Assembly: GCF_023555415.1 (NCBI RefSeq) | Contig: NZ_JAKRYL010000017.1 | Span: forward strand, 31,154 to 95,153 | Length of the DNA: 64,000 bases | Direction: 5' to 3' | Source of the DNA: Halalkalibacter alkaliphilus | Lineage (GTDB): Bacteria; Bacillota; Bacilli; Bacillales; Bacillaceae_D | Shown: positions 16,440-24,111 of the stretch, one piece after another | Position numbering within the stretch: the first letter of the stretch is position 1 | Layout of the letters: each line of letters starts with the position of its first letter | Notes under the pieces: generated by a model | What the model was told of the DNA's origin: nothing | Seen by the model: only the letters and a program-made list of their open reading frames with translations | Database searches by the model: none | Made by a program: the position numbers and the translations under genes

Positions 16440-16440
16440 T
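16390..16440 (-). repeat. 26-bp tandem repeat carrying an RBS-like core
   Basis: A segment with minus-strand core CAGGAGGAAAGATATACTTA occurs twice at 26-bp period (starts 16390 and 16416), 50-100 nt upstream of the kinase start. Together with the kinase's own RBS this gives three AGGAGG sites in the leader. It may be slipped-strand duplication; an effect on kinase translation is possible. Confidence 0.8.
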
Positions 16441-16707
16441 AAAGTTGATACATGAGTATCTCTTTCTTTAATGGCGCTTGAAATAGTGTACTTATTTATT
16501 CTCTATCTAATGAAAATAGACAAACCCTTTTCGTATTGTAAGAGCTTTACACTCCTCTTTTCTATTTTAAACTTGCCCATTTAGTAAGTCTAATAATCCT
16601 ATAATCTGAAACCGCCCATTTTAATAACTTAAGTGACGTTTCACTGAATCTCAAAAAAAATCATAGTATGCGATTGCACTAGCGAAAGAAGGTACTTTTT
16701 AAAAAAA
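16441..16707. other. kinase upstream region, no gene seen
   Basis: Gene-free stretch upstream of the kinase. It contains an inverted repeat (AGTGA-CGTT-TCACT, 16632-16645). One TGTCT-like box occurs on the minus strand at about 16518, but without the partners that define units A-C. The kinase promoter presumably lies here; I could not single out a convincing -35/-10 pair. Confidence 0.5.
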
Positions 16708-16733
16708 CTCCCCTATTATGCTTAATAGGAGAG
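16708..16733 (-). terminator. terminator of the 45-residue gene
   Basis: An 11-bp stem (CTCCCCTATTA/TAATAGGAGAG, one mismatch) has a 4-nt loop and is flanked by AAAAAAA on the plus strand, which is a T-run on the minus strand. It lies 19 bp beyond the stop of the small gene. Confidence 0.85.
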
Positions 16734-16751
16734 CTTTAGCATCCATGTTAC

Positions 16752-16889
16752 CTACACGTCAGAAGAGTCGTCGTAGTCGTAACGAAACCCGTCCGTTTGG
16801 GCTGTTGTTTTTTGACCTTGTTCAACTGGTGGCGATTGCTCATCTGCTGTTGATTGCATCGGTTGTTGCTGTTCTTGATTTTTTTTCAT
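16752..16889 (-). CDS. small hydrophilic protein, 45 residues
   Basis: Starts MKKNQEQQQPMQSTADEQ and ends in an acidic Asp/Tyr/Ser-rich tail (RYDYDDSSDV). AAGGAG lies 9 nt before the ATG and an intrinsic terminator follows directly, so this is very probably a real monocistronic gene. It is Gln-rich at the N-terminus with no hydrophobic segment, so likely cytoplasmic and disordered. It is transcribed divergently from htpX. No family recognised and no function inferred. Confidence 0.7.
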   Translation of the reverse strand: MKKNQEQQQPMQSTADEQSPPVEQGQKTTAQTDGFRYDYDDSSDV

Positions 16890-17046
16890 TGTTTTCCACT
16901 CCTTCATTGGACTCTAACAGCATGTAGTATGTATCAATCTCTTTGTTTTATTCCAAGTATTTTACTAGTTACGTCAATTTCTTTTATTAAACCTAACCAA
17001 AACATATGGTAAAATAATTTGAGACTATTAATAAATGGAGGCGTAT

Positions 17047-17961
17047 ATGGGGAAACGATTACTATTTTTACTTTTAACAAACATTCTAGTTATGACGACG
17101 ATTGTTATCGTCTGGTCGATTATTACGACATTTACTGATATTGGGGGTTCCTTTGAAACTGGAGGTCCTGGACTTGGAATAGATTTTGTTGCTTTAGGTG
17201 CTTTTAGTTTAGTTGTTGGATTCACAGGTTCGTTTATTTCTTTAGCGATGTCTAGATGGATTGCAAAAAAGATGATGAAAGTAAAAGTTCTAGATCCAAA
17301 TGGTTCATTGTCACCACAAGAACGTAGCGTTGTAGAGAAAGTTCACCGACTATCTCGTGCAGCTGGGTTAACACATATGCCTGAAGTCGGAATTTACCAT
17401 TCTCCTGAAGTAAACGCATTTGCAACGGGGCCATCAAAGAAGCGTTCCCTTGTTGCAGTATCATCAGGACTATTAACGGTAATGGATGATGATGCTGTAG
17501 AAGGTGTCATTGCTCATGAGGTAGCGCACGTAGCAAACGGGGATATGGTTACGATGACCCTGCTGCAAGGAGTGGTCAACACATTTGTCGTCTTCTTCTC
17601 AAGAATTGCTGCGATATTAGTATCAAGGTTAGTGCGTTCTGAGATGCAGACTGTTGTTCGTTTTGCTGCGATCATTATCTTCCAAATTCTCTTCTCTATC
17701 CTTGGGAGTCTTGTCGTTATGGCCTATTCGCGTCATCGTGAATTTCACGCTGACCGAGGAGGAGCTGATTTAGCCGGCCGCGATAAAATGGCCCACGCAT
17801 TGCGTTCATTACAGTCATATGTTGACCGTGCTAACGTTAGTCGTGGTACTGATGATTCCGCAATTCAAACAATGAAAATTAATGGGAGTAGCGGGATGGC
17901 AAAGCTTTTCTCCTCTCACCCTGACTTAAATGAACGAATTGCTCGTTTAGAACAACGTTAA
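17047..17961 (+). CDS. htpX: membrane metalloprotease HtpX (M48B)
   Basis: 304 residues. Two N-terminal membrane segments (about 5-27 and 45-68), then the zinc motif HEVAH (H157, E158, H161), two further hydrophobic segments (about 175-215), and the downstream Glu-containing stretch [14 protein letters not shown] that supplies the third zinc ligand. Length fits bacterial HtpX. I chose ATG 17047 because GGAGG precedes it by 5 nt; the ATG at 17035 has no RBS. It should degrade misfolded membrane proteins under stress. A terminator hairpin follows directly. Confidence 0.95.
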   Translation: MGKRLLFLLLTNILVMTTIVIVWSIITTFTDIGGSFETGGPGLGIDFVALGAFSLVVGFTGSFISLAMSRWIAKKMMKVKVLDPNGSLSPQERSVVEKVHRLSRAAGLTHMPEVGIYHSPEVNAFATGPSKKRSLVAVSSGLLTVMDDDAVEGVIAHEVAHVANGDMVTMTLLQGVVNTFVVFFSRIAAILVSRLVRSEMQTVVRFAAIIIFQILFSILGSLVVMAYSRHREFHADRGGADLAGRDKMAHALRSLQSYVDRANVSRGTDDSAIQTMKINGSSGMAKLFSSHPDLNERIARLEQR

Positions 17962-17968
17962 TATATTA

Positions 17969-18013
17969 GGGGGTGTCTCAAAAGGTCTGCTTTTGACCTT
18001 TTGAGACACCCCC
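17969..18013. terminator. long terminator behind htpX
   Basis: A 19-bp perfect stem (17969-17987 with 17995-18013) starting GGGGGTGTCTCAAAAGG and a 7-nt loop. No T-run follows directly, and it abuts the dispersed repeat beginning at 18013. It resembles the hairpin at 35374-35413, suggesting a mobile or amplified terminator-like element. Confidence 0.75.
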
Positions 18014-18140
18014 GAAGCAATGAGCGAAGTCGCTACATCTTTTAAAAGCCTTGAGAGGAGTGGGTTTCTCCTCTCAAGGCGCGTAGCGAACGGAGCCATT
18101 GCCACCTCTGTTCCGGACTTTTGGGACATCCCTTTTTGAG
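18013..18140 (+). repeat. dispersed intergenic repeat, single copy
   Basis: The stretch (CGAAGCAATGAGCGAAG, TTTTAAAAGCCTT, a hairpin AGAGGAG...CTCCTCT, AAGGCGCG, GCGAACGGAGCCATTGC) matches the reverse complement of the tandem units at 59.7-60.3 kb, including the internal hairpin although its bases differ. Compensated hairpin changes suggest a structured element. Confidence 0.75.
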
Positions 18141-18231
18141 AAAATTCCATATAGAAACAGCCATTTGAAATATATTTGTTATCTTAAATTTAATCTATTA
18201 ATTAAGCATCGTTAGAGCCACTGAGACATTT

Positions 18232-19146
18232 TTAATTTTTAACGGTCTTTCTGACAACTTCTTCATACACTACTCCATCACGTATCGTTTTCTCACTATA
18301 AACAAAATAAGGAGCTTCAACAACTTCCATTAATGTTAAAATCGTTTGTACACCTGGAATGATAATATCTTGCCGTTTTTTAGAGAGTCCTTTTATTTTC
18401 GAACGCTTACTCGTTGACAAGGAAGCAATCGTAGCAAAGACCTTCTGAATATCGTAAGCTTTCATCTTAGTTTTATTCCCTCTCTGTTTTTGAAACACTC
18501 GTGCTAAGCTACGTGCACTGCCGCCAATACCAATCACAGGATACCTTGCTTGATTCAACCATGAAAGACTTTCAAACTGAGTGGTCAAATAATATTTCAA
18601 TCGAGCAAGTTGTTTATCACTCAAATGCTCCCCCTTTGTGAAATCACGGTCCAATGTAATTGCCCCAAACGGAAAGCTATAATAATGGACAAGCTTCTGA
18701 TCTTGAAACAGTGTGATTTCCGTACTTCCACCACCGGTATCGATCGTAATGCCATTACCTATATCCATGGAATGGACAACACCAACATAACCGTAATACG
18801 CTTCTTCATATTCGCTAAAAACACGAAATGAAAAACCAGTTTGTTTGTTAATTTCCTCAAGAATTTTTCTCTTATTAGTAGACTGTCTAATGACCGCCGT
18901 AGCAAATCCGATGACTCGACTTATCTGATAAGCACGAATTATCTTTTTAAATTCTAATAATGTATTTATGACAAGTTTCAAACCTTCACCAGTTAGCTTA
19001 TCTTGTATATCTATATGATTAATTAGACGTGCTGGAACTTTCACCTTTTCTACTTCCTTGAAATTGCCTTGATGATTAATTTTGTACACAACTAAACGGA
19101 TTGAATTAGACCCAAGGTCAATAAGAGCAACTAGATTCTCCTTCAT
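18232..19146 (-). CDS. Ppx/GppA family phosphatase
   Basis: 304 residues of the actin-like exopolyphosphatase/guanosine pentaphosphate phosphatase family. The phosphate-1 motif DLGSNSIRLVVY is at the N-terminus, TIDTGGGSTEI is the phosphate-2 motif, and GIGGSARSLAR is the later nucleotide/phosphate loop. Length equals the short Ppx form without the C-terminal HD domain. ATG 19146 is preferred: AAGGA lies 9 nt upstream, while the GTG at 19152 is too close to it. It is a cytoplasmic enzyme probably acting on polyphosphate or (p)ppGpp. Monocistronic, divergent from the glycosyltransferase. Confidence 0.92.
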   Translation of the reverse strand: MKENLVALIDLGSNSIRLVVYKINHQGNFKEVEKVKVPARLINHIDIQDKLTGEGLKLVINTLLEFKKIIRAYQISRVIGFATAVIRQSTNKRKILEEINKQTGFSFRVFSEYEEAYYGYVGVVHSMDIGNGITIDTGGGSTEITLFQDQKLVHYYSFPFGAITLDRDFTKGEHLSDKQLARLKYYLTTQFESLSWLNQARYPVIGIGGSARSLARVFQKQRGNKTKMKAYDIQKVFATIASLSTSKRSKIKGLSKKRQDIIIPGVQTILTLMEVVEAPYFVYSEKTIRDGVVYEEVVRKTVKN

Positions 19147-19354
19147 TGCCACACTTCCTTGTTGTAGATACCTTTAGTATAAAGTGCAAATATTAATCTA
19201 GTATAAAGATATATTAAAACAAATGTAAAAATTTGAATTAACTCTTTGAGGGTATCTTTACAAACAACACATAATCTTAACGAATTTAATACGTACAATT
19301 CCCCAATCTCTCACATCTACTAATAGAGTAAAAACGTTACAACAGGAGGGAATT

Positions 19355-20437
19355 ATGAAGATATTAGTAATCTGGCGTCTTCTAACGGTTGGTGGGGTCA
19401 ATGCTGGCTGGCGAAATCGTGCGGTTTACTTCAAAAACTACGGAATCGACACTGAATTCCTTTATACAAAAGACCTCGGTGGCATACACATGATGAAGGA
19501 TGTCTCAAAAGTATATTTAACAAAAGATAAAAATGAAATCATTCATATTATTAGAATGAACCATTTCGATGCGATCATCGTTGTTGATACAGCCGAAGCT
19601 TATAAATGGCTTCAAGAAGCTAATTATAATGGTCCTATCATCACAGAGGCGCGCACACCTGAAATTATCAAGCTAGCACCTCATCTAGATTTTCAACATA
19701 CTAATCCTGAAGTCATCGTCGTTCCTTCCCATCATCAAAAAAGAGTCACTTCCATCCTACTAGATAATGTACCTATACAAGTTATTTACAATGGAATTAA
19801 CGCTTCTTTTTTTAAACCATTACATGACTTTTCAAATGATATTGCCCCTTTTCTTCAAAAAAATAAAAAAATAATTGGCTGGATTGGTCGAGTTGATAAA
19901 AGAAAAAATTGGAAGCTACTATTAAAAATCGCACAAATCATGAAAGACACACGTGATGATGTGGAATTTTGGGTTATTGGTGGAGCAAAAAGCGTTCAAA
20001 AGGAGAAATTTACAGTTGAGTGGCAAGCACAAAAACTAACAGACCTTATTAAATGGTTTCCAGTTATTCCGTATCAACAGATGCCACTTGTTTATTCGAA
20101 GATTAGGAAATCAGGAGGCTGCACTCTAGCAACAACAAAAGGCGAGTCTTTTGGGAACACCTTTATCGAAGCAATGGCTTGCGGAGTTCCTATCGTCGCA
20201 CCAAACATTTCTTCTATCCCAGAAATTGTAGATCATAAAAAGAATGGGTATCTATTTAAAGAGAACCATGAAAAGGATGCAGTTAAAGCAATTAATAAAA
20301 TTATCGATAGCAACGAAAAGTACTCTTTCATGTCTAATAGCGCTCGTGACAAAGTACTCAGTCACTATTCAATTTCCACATGTGCAGACCAATACATTCA
20401 ACTGCTTCATTCAGTTGTGAAAGGGGGAAAATCATGA
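19355..20437 (+). CDS. glycosyltransferase family 4-type protein
   Basis: 360 residues, GT-B fold. The C-terminal half carries IIGWIGRVDKRKNW, GESFGNTFIEAMACG (the E-x7-E nucleotide-sugar motif) and VAPNISSIPEIV. The N-terminal half begins MKILVIWRLLTVGGVNAGWR, an acceptor-domain start. AGGAGG precedes the ATG. No signal peptide; cytoplasmic or peripheral. Its stop overlaps the start of the HipA-like gene (ATGA), so the two are translated together. Sugar and acceptor unknown; a spore or cell-surface glycan is one possibility. Confidence 0.88.
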   Translation: MKILVIWRLLTVGGVNAGWRNRAVYFKNYGIDTEFLYTKDLGGIHMMKDVSKVYLTKDKNEIIHIIRMNHFDAIIVVDTAEAYKWLQEANYNGPIITEARTPEIIKLAPHLDFQHTNPEVIVVPSHHQKRVTSILLDNVPIQVIYNGINASFFKPLHDFSNDIAPFLQKNKKIIGWIGRVDKRKNWKLLLKIAQIMKDTRDDVEFWVIGGAKSVQKEKFTVEWQAQKLTDLIKWFPVIPYQQMPLVYSKIRKSGGCTLATTKGESFGNTFIEAMACGVPIVAPNISSIPEIVDHKKNGYLFKENHEKDAVKAINKIIDSNEKYSFMSNSARDKVLSHYSISTCADQYIQLLHSVVKGGKS

Positions 20438-21123
20438 TCACCCCTATTCAACATGTAAAAAAACTTGAAAATAATACGAATAACGTACATGTTCTAACAT
20501 TTAATGATCAAATGGAATATGTCGTTAAATTTCATTTGTTGCGTCATAGAAAAGCATTAGTAAATGAATGGTTAGCCTATTGCTTAGCCAAGTATCTTCA
20601 ATTACCGATCCCAGCGTCAAAAATAGTTGAAATACCACGGGATGTTTATCTGACAATCCCTGAACTTAACGATCTACCTTATGTTAAGCACCACATTGCC
20701 CTACAATACAAAATGAACCGAGTAAATGGATATAGCGCGAGTACGGTAAATGAAATTATAAACAATGAACAACTAGCAGGGATCATTGCGCTAGACTATT
20801 GGTTATGTAATACAGACAGAACTCGGAATAATATACTGTTAAAAGGAATAAGCAAAAACCAATACCACCTCTCAATCATTGATCAAACTAAATGTTTTGG
20901 CTCTACCTCTTGGACTGTATCAGACTTAGAAAACTTGCCAGAAGGGATCCTGGAAAGCTCAACTCATCAAATGATGGCTCGTTTTATTACGAGTGAAGTG
21001 AAATTTAAAGAGCAACTTGAGATTATTCAGGCAATACCAATGCTTTTAATTGATGAAATCCTGTCATTTATTCCTGAATGCTGGATGCTTACAAAGAAAG
21101 AAAGAAAGAAAAGCGATTGTTAA
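20434..21123 (+). CDS. HipA-like kinase domain protein, possibly frameshifted at the 3' end
   Basis: 229 residues. The stretch LAGIIALDYWLCNTDRTRNNILL carries the N-x-DR-x3-N pattern of HipA-type kinases (HipA_2-like), followed by SIIDQTKCFG, a DFG-like metal site. ATG 20434 has AAAGGGGG upstream and overlaps the previous stop. The frame ends in an AAAG tetranucleotide tract (about 21095-21112). Shifting frame there opens a further 30-odd plausible residues (AIVKALTHRKYKVLP ... YLPEVGREE) ending at 21217. So either the C-terminus is truncated by slippage or the shorter form is real. No HipB-like antitoxin is adjacent, so a toxin role is not supported. Confidence 0.8.
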   Translation: MITPIQHVKKLENNTNNVHVLTFNDQMEYVVKFHLLRHRKALVNEWLAYCLAKYLQLPIPASKIVEIPRDVYLTIPELNDLPYVKHHIALQYKMNRVNGYSASTVNEIINNEQLAGIIALDYWLCNTDRTRNNILLKGISKNQYHLSIIDQTKCFGSTSWTVSDLENLPEGILESSTHQMMARFITSEVKFKEQLEIIQAIPMLLIDEILSFIPECWMLTKKERKKSDC

Positions 21124-21226
21124 AGCATTAACGCATCGAAAGTATAAAGTTCTGCCAAATGTACTCAATGAATTTGTAGCAAACGTTTACCTGCCCGAAG
21201 TGGGCCGTGAAGAATAAGAAAGCACT

Positions 21227-21257
21227 AATCGAGCCGGCAATTGATACTGGCTCGATT
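21227..21257. terminator. bidirectional terminator between convergent genes
   Basis: A 9-bp stem AATCGAGCC/GGCTCGATT lies between the HipA-like gene (+) and the Toprim gene (-), with T-rich sequence on both outer sides. Confidence 0.8.
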
Positions 21258-21264
21258 ACGCTTT

Positions 21265-21594
21265 TCAATACATTTCCTTCACCTTAAAATAACCTCGTAA
21301 CACTTCAGCAAGATAATCAAAAGGCGTCGTTTCTACTTGTCCATAGCCTTTATGCGTATACAAATGAGTTGCATTCGGCAATTCTCGTTTTAATTGTTTT
21401 CGTAAACTCTCTCCTGCTTCATCGGCATCAACAAGAATATAAACATCTAAATCTTCAATTGGAATAATCAACGTCTCAAGCTTCTCTTCACTTAATGTTC
21501 CATATGTGCAAATAACATCGACATTCTCATCAAGAACTTTCTTTACCCTCTTTCGATCACTTGTACCTTCTACAATGAGGACTTTTTCTTCCAT
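21265..21594 (-). CDS. Toprim domain protein
   Basis: 109 residues, a stand-alone Toprim fold related to the ribonuclease M5/DnaG catalytic domain. LIVEGTSDRK carries the catalytic Glu and ILVDADEAG the metal-binding DxD. The second ATG (21594) is preferred because AAGAAGG lies 9 nt before it and abuts the first ATG. Such small Toprim proteins occur in Bacillus; a nucleic-acid cleavage or nucleotidyl-transfer role is inferred from the fold only. Confidence 0.85.
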   Translation of the reverse strand: MEEKVLIVEGTSDRKRVKKVLDENVDVICTYGTLSEEKLETLIIPIEDLDVYILVDADEAGESLRKQLKRELPNATHLYTHKGYGQVETTPFDYLAEVLRGYFKVKEMY

Positions 21595-21803
21595 AATCGC
21601 CATCCTTCTTCATTCTTATTTAAGTTAAAGCTATCATAAGATTATTTCGCATCAATGTCCAAAATGTCTAAATCCTTTTTTCATAACCTATACATTTTTT
21701 GTAATCACTCAATATGAACGATCTTCTATAATGGTAAGCGCTCCTCTATGGATAAAATACCAGAAATGAACAACACTAAGCATGTATGAAAGGGGCGAAA
21801 GCA

Positions 21804-22097
21804 ATGAATTTTGATATTACATCGATTTATAACAACATGCCAGACTTCCAAAGCCACTCTGAAGCAAGATCTTGGTTTAAAGAACAATTCGGGGATCGAT
21901 TTTTATTAAGGAATAGTGATGAGTTCGAAGGAGAACGAGTGTATTATTATCATCTCGTGAAAAATCCAGACGTTTATGAAGAATATATGGAAACCCTATC
22001 AAATGATGCAGGCCCTGAAATTACCAGCATGGAGCCGTTTGAAAGTTACTCAACGATCGAAATTAGTGAAGATGGCGGGATTAGTTTCTCTATATAA
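21804..22097 (+). CDS. conserved small hypothetical protein
   Basis: 97 residues, MNFDITSIYNNMPDFQSHSE at the start, acidic, no signal peptide or membrane segment. AAAGGGGCG about 7 nt upstream supports ATG 21804; the earlier ATG at 21786 lacks an RBS. It ends TIEISEDGGISFSI, giving an alternating alpha/beta look. Family not recognised. Convergent with the decayed heme monooxygenase gene. Confidence 0.65.
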   Translation: MNFDITSIYNNMPDFQSHSEARSWFKEQFGDRFLLRNSDEFEGERVYYYHLVKNPDVYEEYMETLSNDAGPEITSMEPFESYSTIEISEDGGISFSI

Positions 22098-22133
22098 TCA
22101 AAAACAAGAGGTTGCACAAGCCTCTTGTTCAAA

Positions 22134-22453
22134 TTATTTCTTTGCTGTCTTAACAGCATGTACATTATACAACCCGCCCTCAGATTGAATAATATATTCT
22201 GGCTTTGGCTTTCCTAAATTTGCTTTGTGACCGGCGATATGTGCTTCACTCTTCTCCCATTTCTTCCAATGCTCTTCAGATTCCCAACGAATTTGGACAA
22301 TGACTTCTTCATCACCTCGTCTTACCTTCTTAGTCATAACAGTTGAATCAATAAATCCTCCTGTTCTTCAATAATTCCAGGTTTACTAAAACGTTCTACA
22401 ACTTGATCTGCATTGCCCTCAGTTACGTGTATTTTCCTCAATTGAATAAACAT
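22134..22453 (-). pseudogene. heme-degrading monooxygenase (HmoA/IsdG-like), frameshifted
   Basis: ATG 22453, preceded by GGGGGAG, opens MFIQLRKIHVTEGNADQVVE and runs to ...GIIEEQE, where the frame leaves. One extra base near 22356-22362 would restore GFIDSTVMTKKVRRGDEE and continue to AHIAGHKANLG and the stop at 22134. Together the two parts make a normal ABM-domain heme oxygenase of about 106 residues (Bacillus HmoA-like). A consensus Fur box lies upstream, fitting iron-responsive heme use. A true single-base deletion or a sequencing error explains it equally well; the downstream part also has an in-frame ATG (22337) but no obvious RBS. Confidence 0.8.
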
Positions 22454-22493
22454 CTCAATCTCCCCCATCAATGGATTATAACAATATTATATA

Positions 22494-22508
22494 TGATAAT
22501 GATTATCA
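22494..22508. promoter_or_regulatory. Fur box
   Basis: TGATAATGATTATCA matches the 7-1-7 Bacillus Fur consensus exactly. It lies about 40 bp upstream of the frameshifted heme monooxygenase gene, the expected position for iron-dependent repression. Confidence 0.88.
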
Positions 22509-22588
22509 TCGTCTATTGCTTTTTGGTATAAATTGGGGCAGTTGGTAGTTTACTCTCCCGCCATTTCAGCTACATCCCTAACAAAAAT

Positions 22589-22615
22589 AATTCCTGCCCC
22601 AAAAGGAGCAGGATT
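22589..22615 (-). terminator. terminator of gltBD
   Basis: The stem AATCCTGC/GCAGGAATT (one bulge) is followed on the minus strand by ATTTTTGTT. It lies just past the gltD stop. Confidence 0.8.
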
Positions 22616-22623
22616 CCTAATAC

Positions 22624-24108
22624 CTATGGCAAACTTGTTTCGCCCATTAAATATCGATCACACTCTCTTGCTGCTTCTCTACCTTCATTAATTGCCCAAA
22701 CAATCAAACTTTGCCCTCTGCGCATATCACCCGCAGCAAACACCCCTTCAATATTGGTCGTATACTTCCCATATTCTGCTTTCACATTAGAACGGTCGTC
22801 TGTTTCAACATTCAACTTTTGAATAAGGCTTTGTTCAGGACCACTAAATCCGATTGCTAGCAAGACAAGCTGAGCTGGCCACACTTTCTCTGTTCCTGGA
22901 ATTTCTTTACGAACCTTTCTGCCATACTCATCTTTCGTTGTTTCAACACCAATTGTATGAATCTCTTTCACATGCCCGTTCTCATCTCCAACGAATTTCT
23001 TCGTCATTACCATATAAGCACGTGGGTCTGATCCAAATACTGCTGCAGCTTCTTTATGGCCATACTCAACTCGGTGAATAACTGGCCATTGCGGCCATGG
23101 GTTGTCATCTGGCCTAACGTCACCCTTTTTCTCATAAATATCAAATTGGGTCAGGCTTTTACACCCGTGGCGGACGGAAGTCGCTAAACAATCCGTTCCG
23201 GTATCACCACCACCGATGACAACGACATCTTTGTCTTTCGCTGAAATGTACTCTCCGTCTTCAAGATTTGAGTCTAGCAAGCTTTTCGTATTAGAGTGGA
23301 GAAAATCCATTGCATAATGAATTCCTTTGAGCTCACTCCCTTCCACTTCAATGTCACGATGTTTTGTTGCCCCACCGCATAACACGACTGAATCAAATTC
23401 TTCCTGAAGTTTAGAAATCGGGTAATCCTTGCCGACATCGGTATTCGTAATAAATGTAATCCCTTCTTCTTTTAAAAGATTTACCCTCCGCTCCACGACT
23501 GCATACGGAAGCTTCATCTCTGGAATTCCATACGTTAACAGTCCACCAATTCGGTCATGACGCTCAAATACCGTTACATTGTGACCGGCTTTATTTAACT
23601 GTGCTGCACAAGCTAAACCAGCAGGCCCCGATCCAATTACGGCCACTTTTTTATCTGTTCTAACTTCTGGTGGCTCTGGCTTGACCCAGCCTTCGGTAAA
23701 GCCTTTTTCAACAATCTCTAGCTCAATGGAACGAATCGCAACTGGCGGTTCGTTAATTCCAAGAACACAGGCTCCTTCACAAGGGGCCGGACAAGCCATT
23801 CCAGTGAATTCAGGAAAATTATTCATCTTATGCTCGCGACGCAATGCTTCTTTCCACTGTCCTTGATAAACTAGATCGTTCCATTCAGGAATCAAGTGAT
23901 GGACAGGACAACCAGAGGTCATCCCATTTAACATCGTTCCTGTATGACAGGTTGGGATTCCGCAGTCCATGCAGCGAGCACCCTGTTGCTTTAGTTCTTT
24001 TTCATCAAGTCGTAACGTGTAATCGTCCCAATCCTCAATCCGTTTTTTAGGGTCACGTTCGGGTCTAGACTGCCTTTGATAATCGATAAAACCAGTTGGC
24101 TTTCCCAT
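22624..24108 (-). CDS. gltD: glutamate synthase (NADPH) small subunit
   Basis: 494 residues. N-terminal cysteine clusters ([26 protein letters not shown]) bind two [4Fe-4S] clusters. [13 protein letters not shown] is the FAD motif and [12 protein letters not shown] the NADPH motif. [14 protein letters not shown] is the second FAD contact. It passes electrons from NADPH to the large subunit for glutamine + 2-oxoglutarate to 2 glutamate. The gene starts 3 bp after gltB. Confidence 0.97.
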   Translation of the reverse strand: MGKPTGFIDYQRQSRPERDPKKRIEDWDDYTLRLDEKELKQQGARCMDCGIPTCHTGTMLNGMTSGCPVHHLIPEWNDLVYQGQWKEALRREHKMNNFPEFTGMACPAPCEGACVLGINEPPVAIRSIELEIVEKGFTEGWVKPEPPEVRTDKKVAVIGSGPAGLACAAQLNKAGHNVTVFERHDRIGGLLTYGIPEMKLPYAVVERRVNLLKEEGITFITNTDVGKDYPISKLQEEFDSVVLCGGATKHRDIEVEGSELKGIHYAMDFLHSNTKSLLDSNLEDGEYISAKDKDVVVIGGGDTGTDCLATSVRHGCKSLTQFDIYEKKGDVRPDDNPWPQWPVIHRVEYGHKEAAAVFGSDPRAYMVMTKKFVGDENGHVKEIHTIGVETTKDEYGRKVRKEIPGTEKVWPAQLVLLAIGFSGPEQSLIQKLNVETDDRSNVKAEYGKYTTNIEGVFAAGDMRRGQSLIVWAINEGREAARECDRYLMGETSLP

Positions 24109-24111
24109 CGC

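Noticed and set aside
16344..16540. Possible fourth promoter unit upstream of the kinase (TGTCT-like box at about 16518, GTGTAAAGCTC nearby)
   Set aside because: Neither the 79-nt partner, the 21-bp repeat nor the TAGACA/TACAAT pair is present; order and spacing do not match units A-C.
20434..21123. HipBA-type toxin-antitoxin system
   Set aside because: No HipB-like helix-turn-helix gene is adjacent; the neighbour is a coupled glycosyltransferase.
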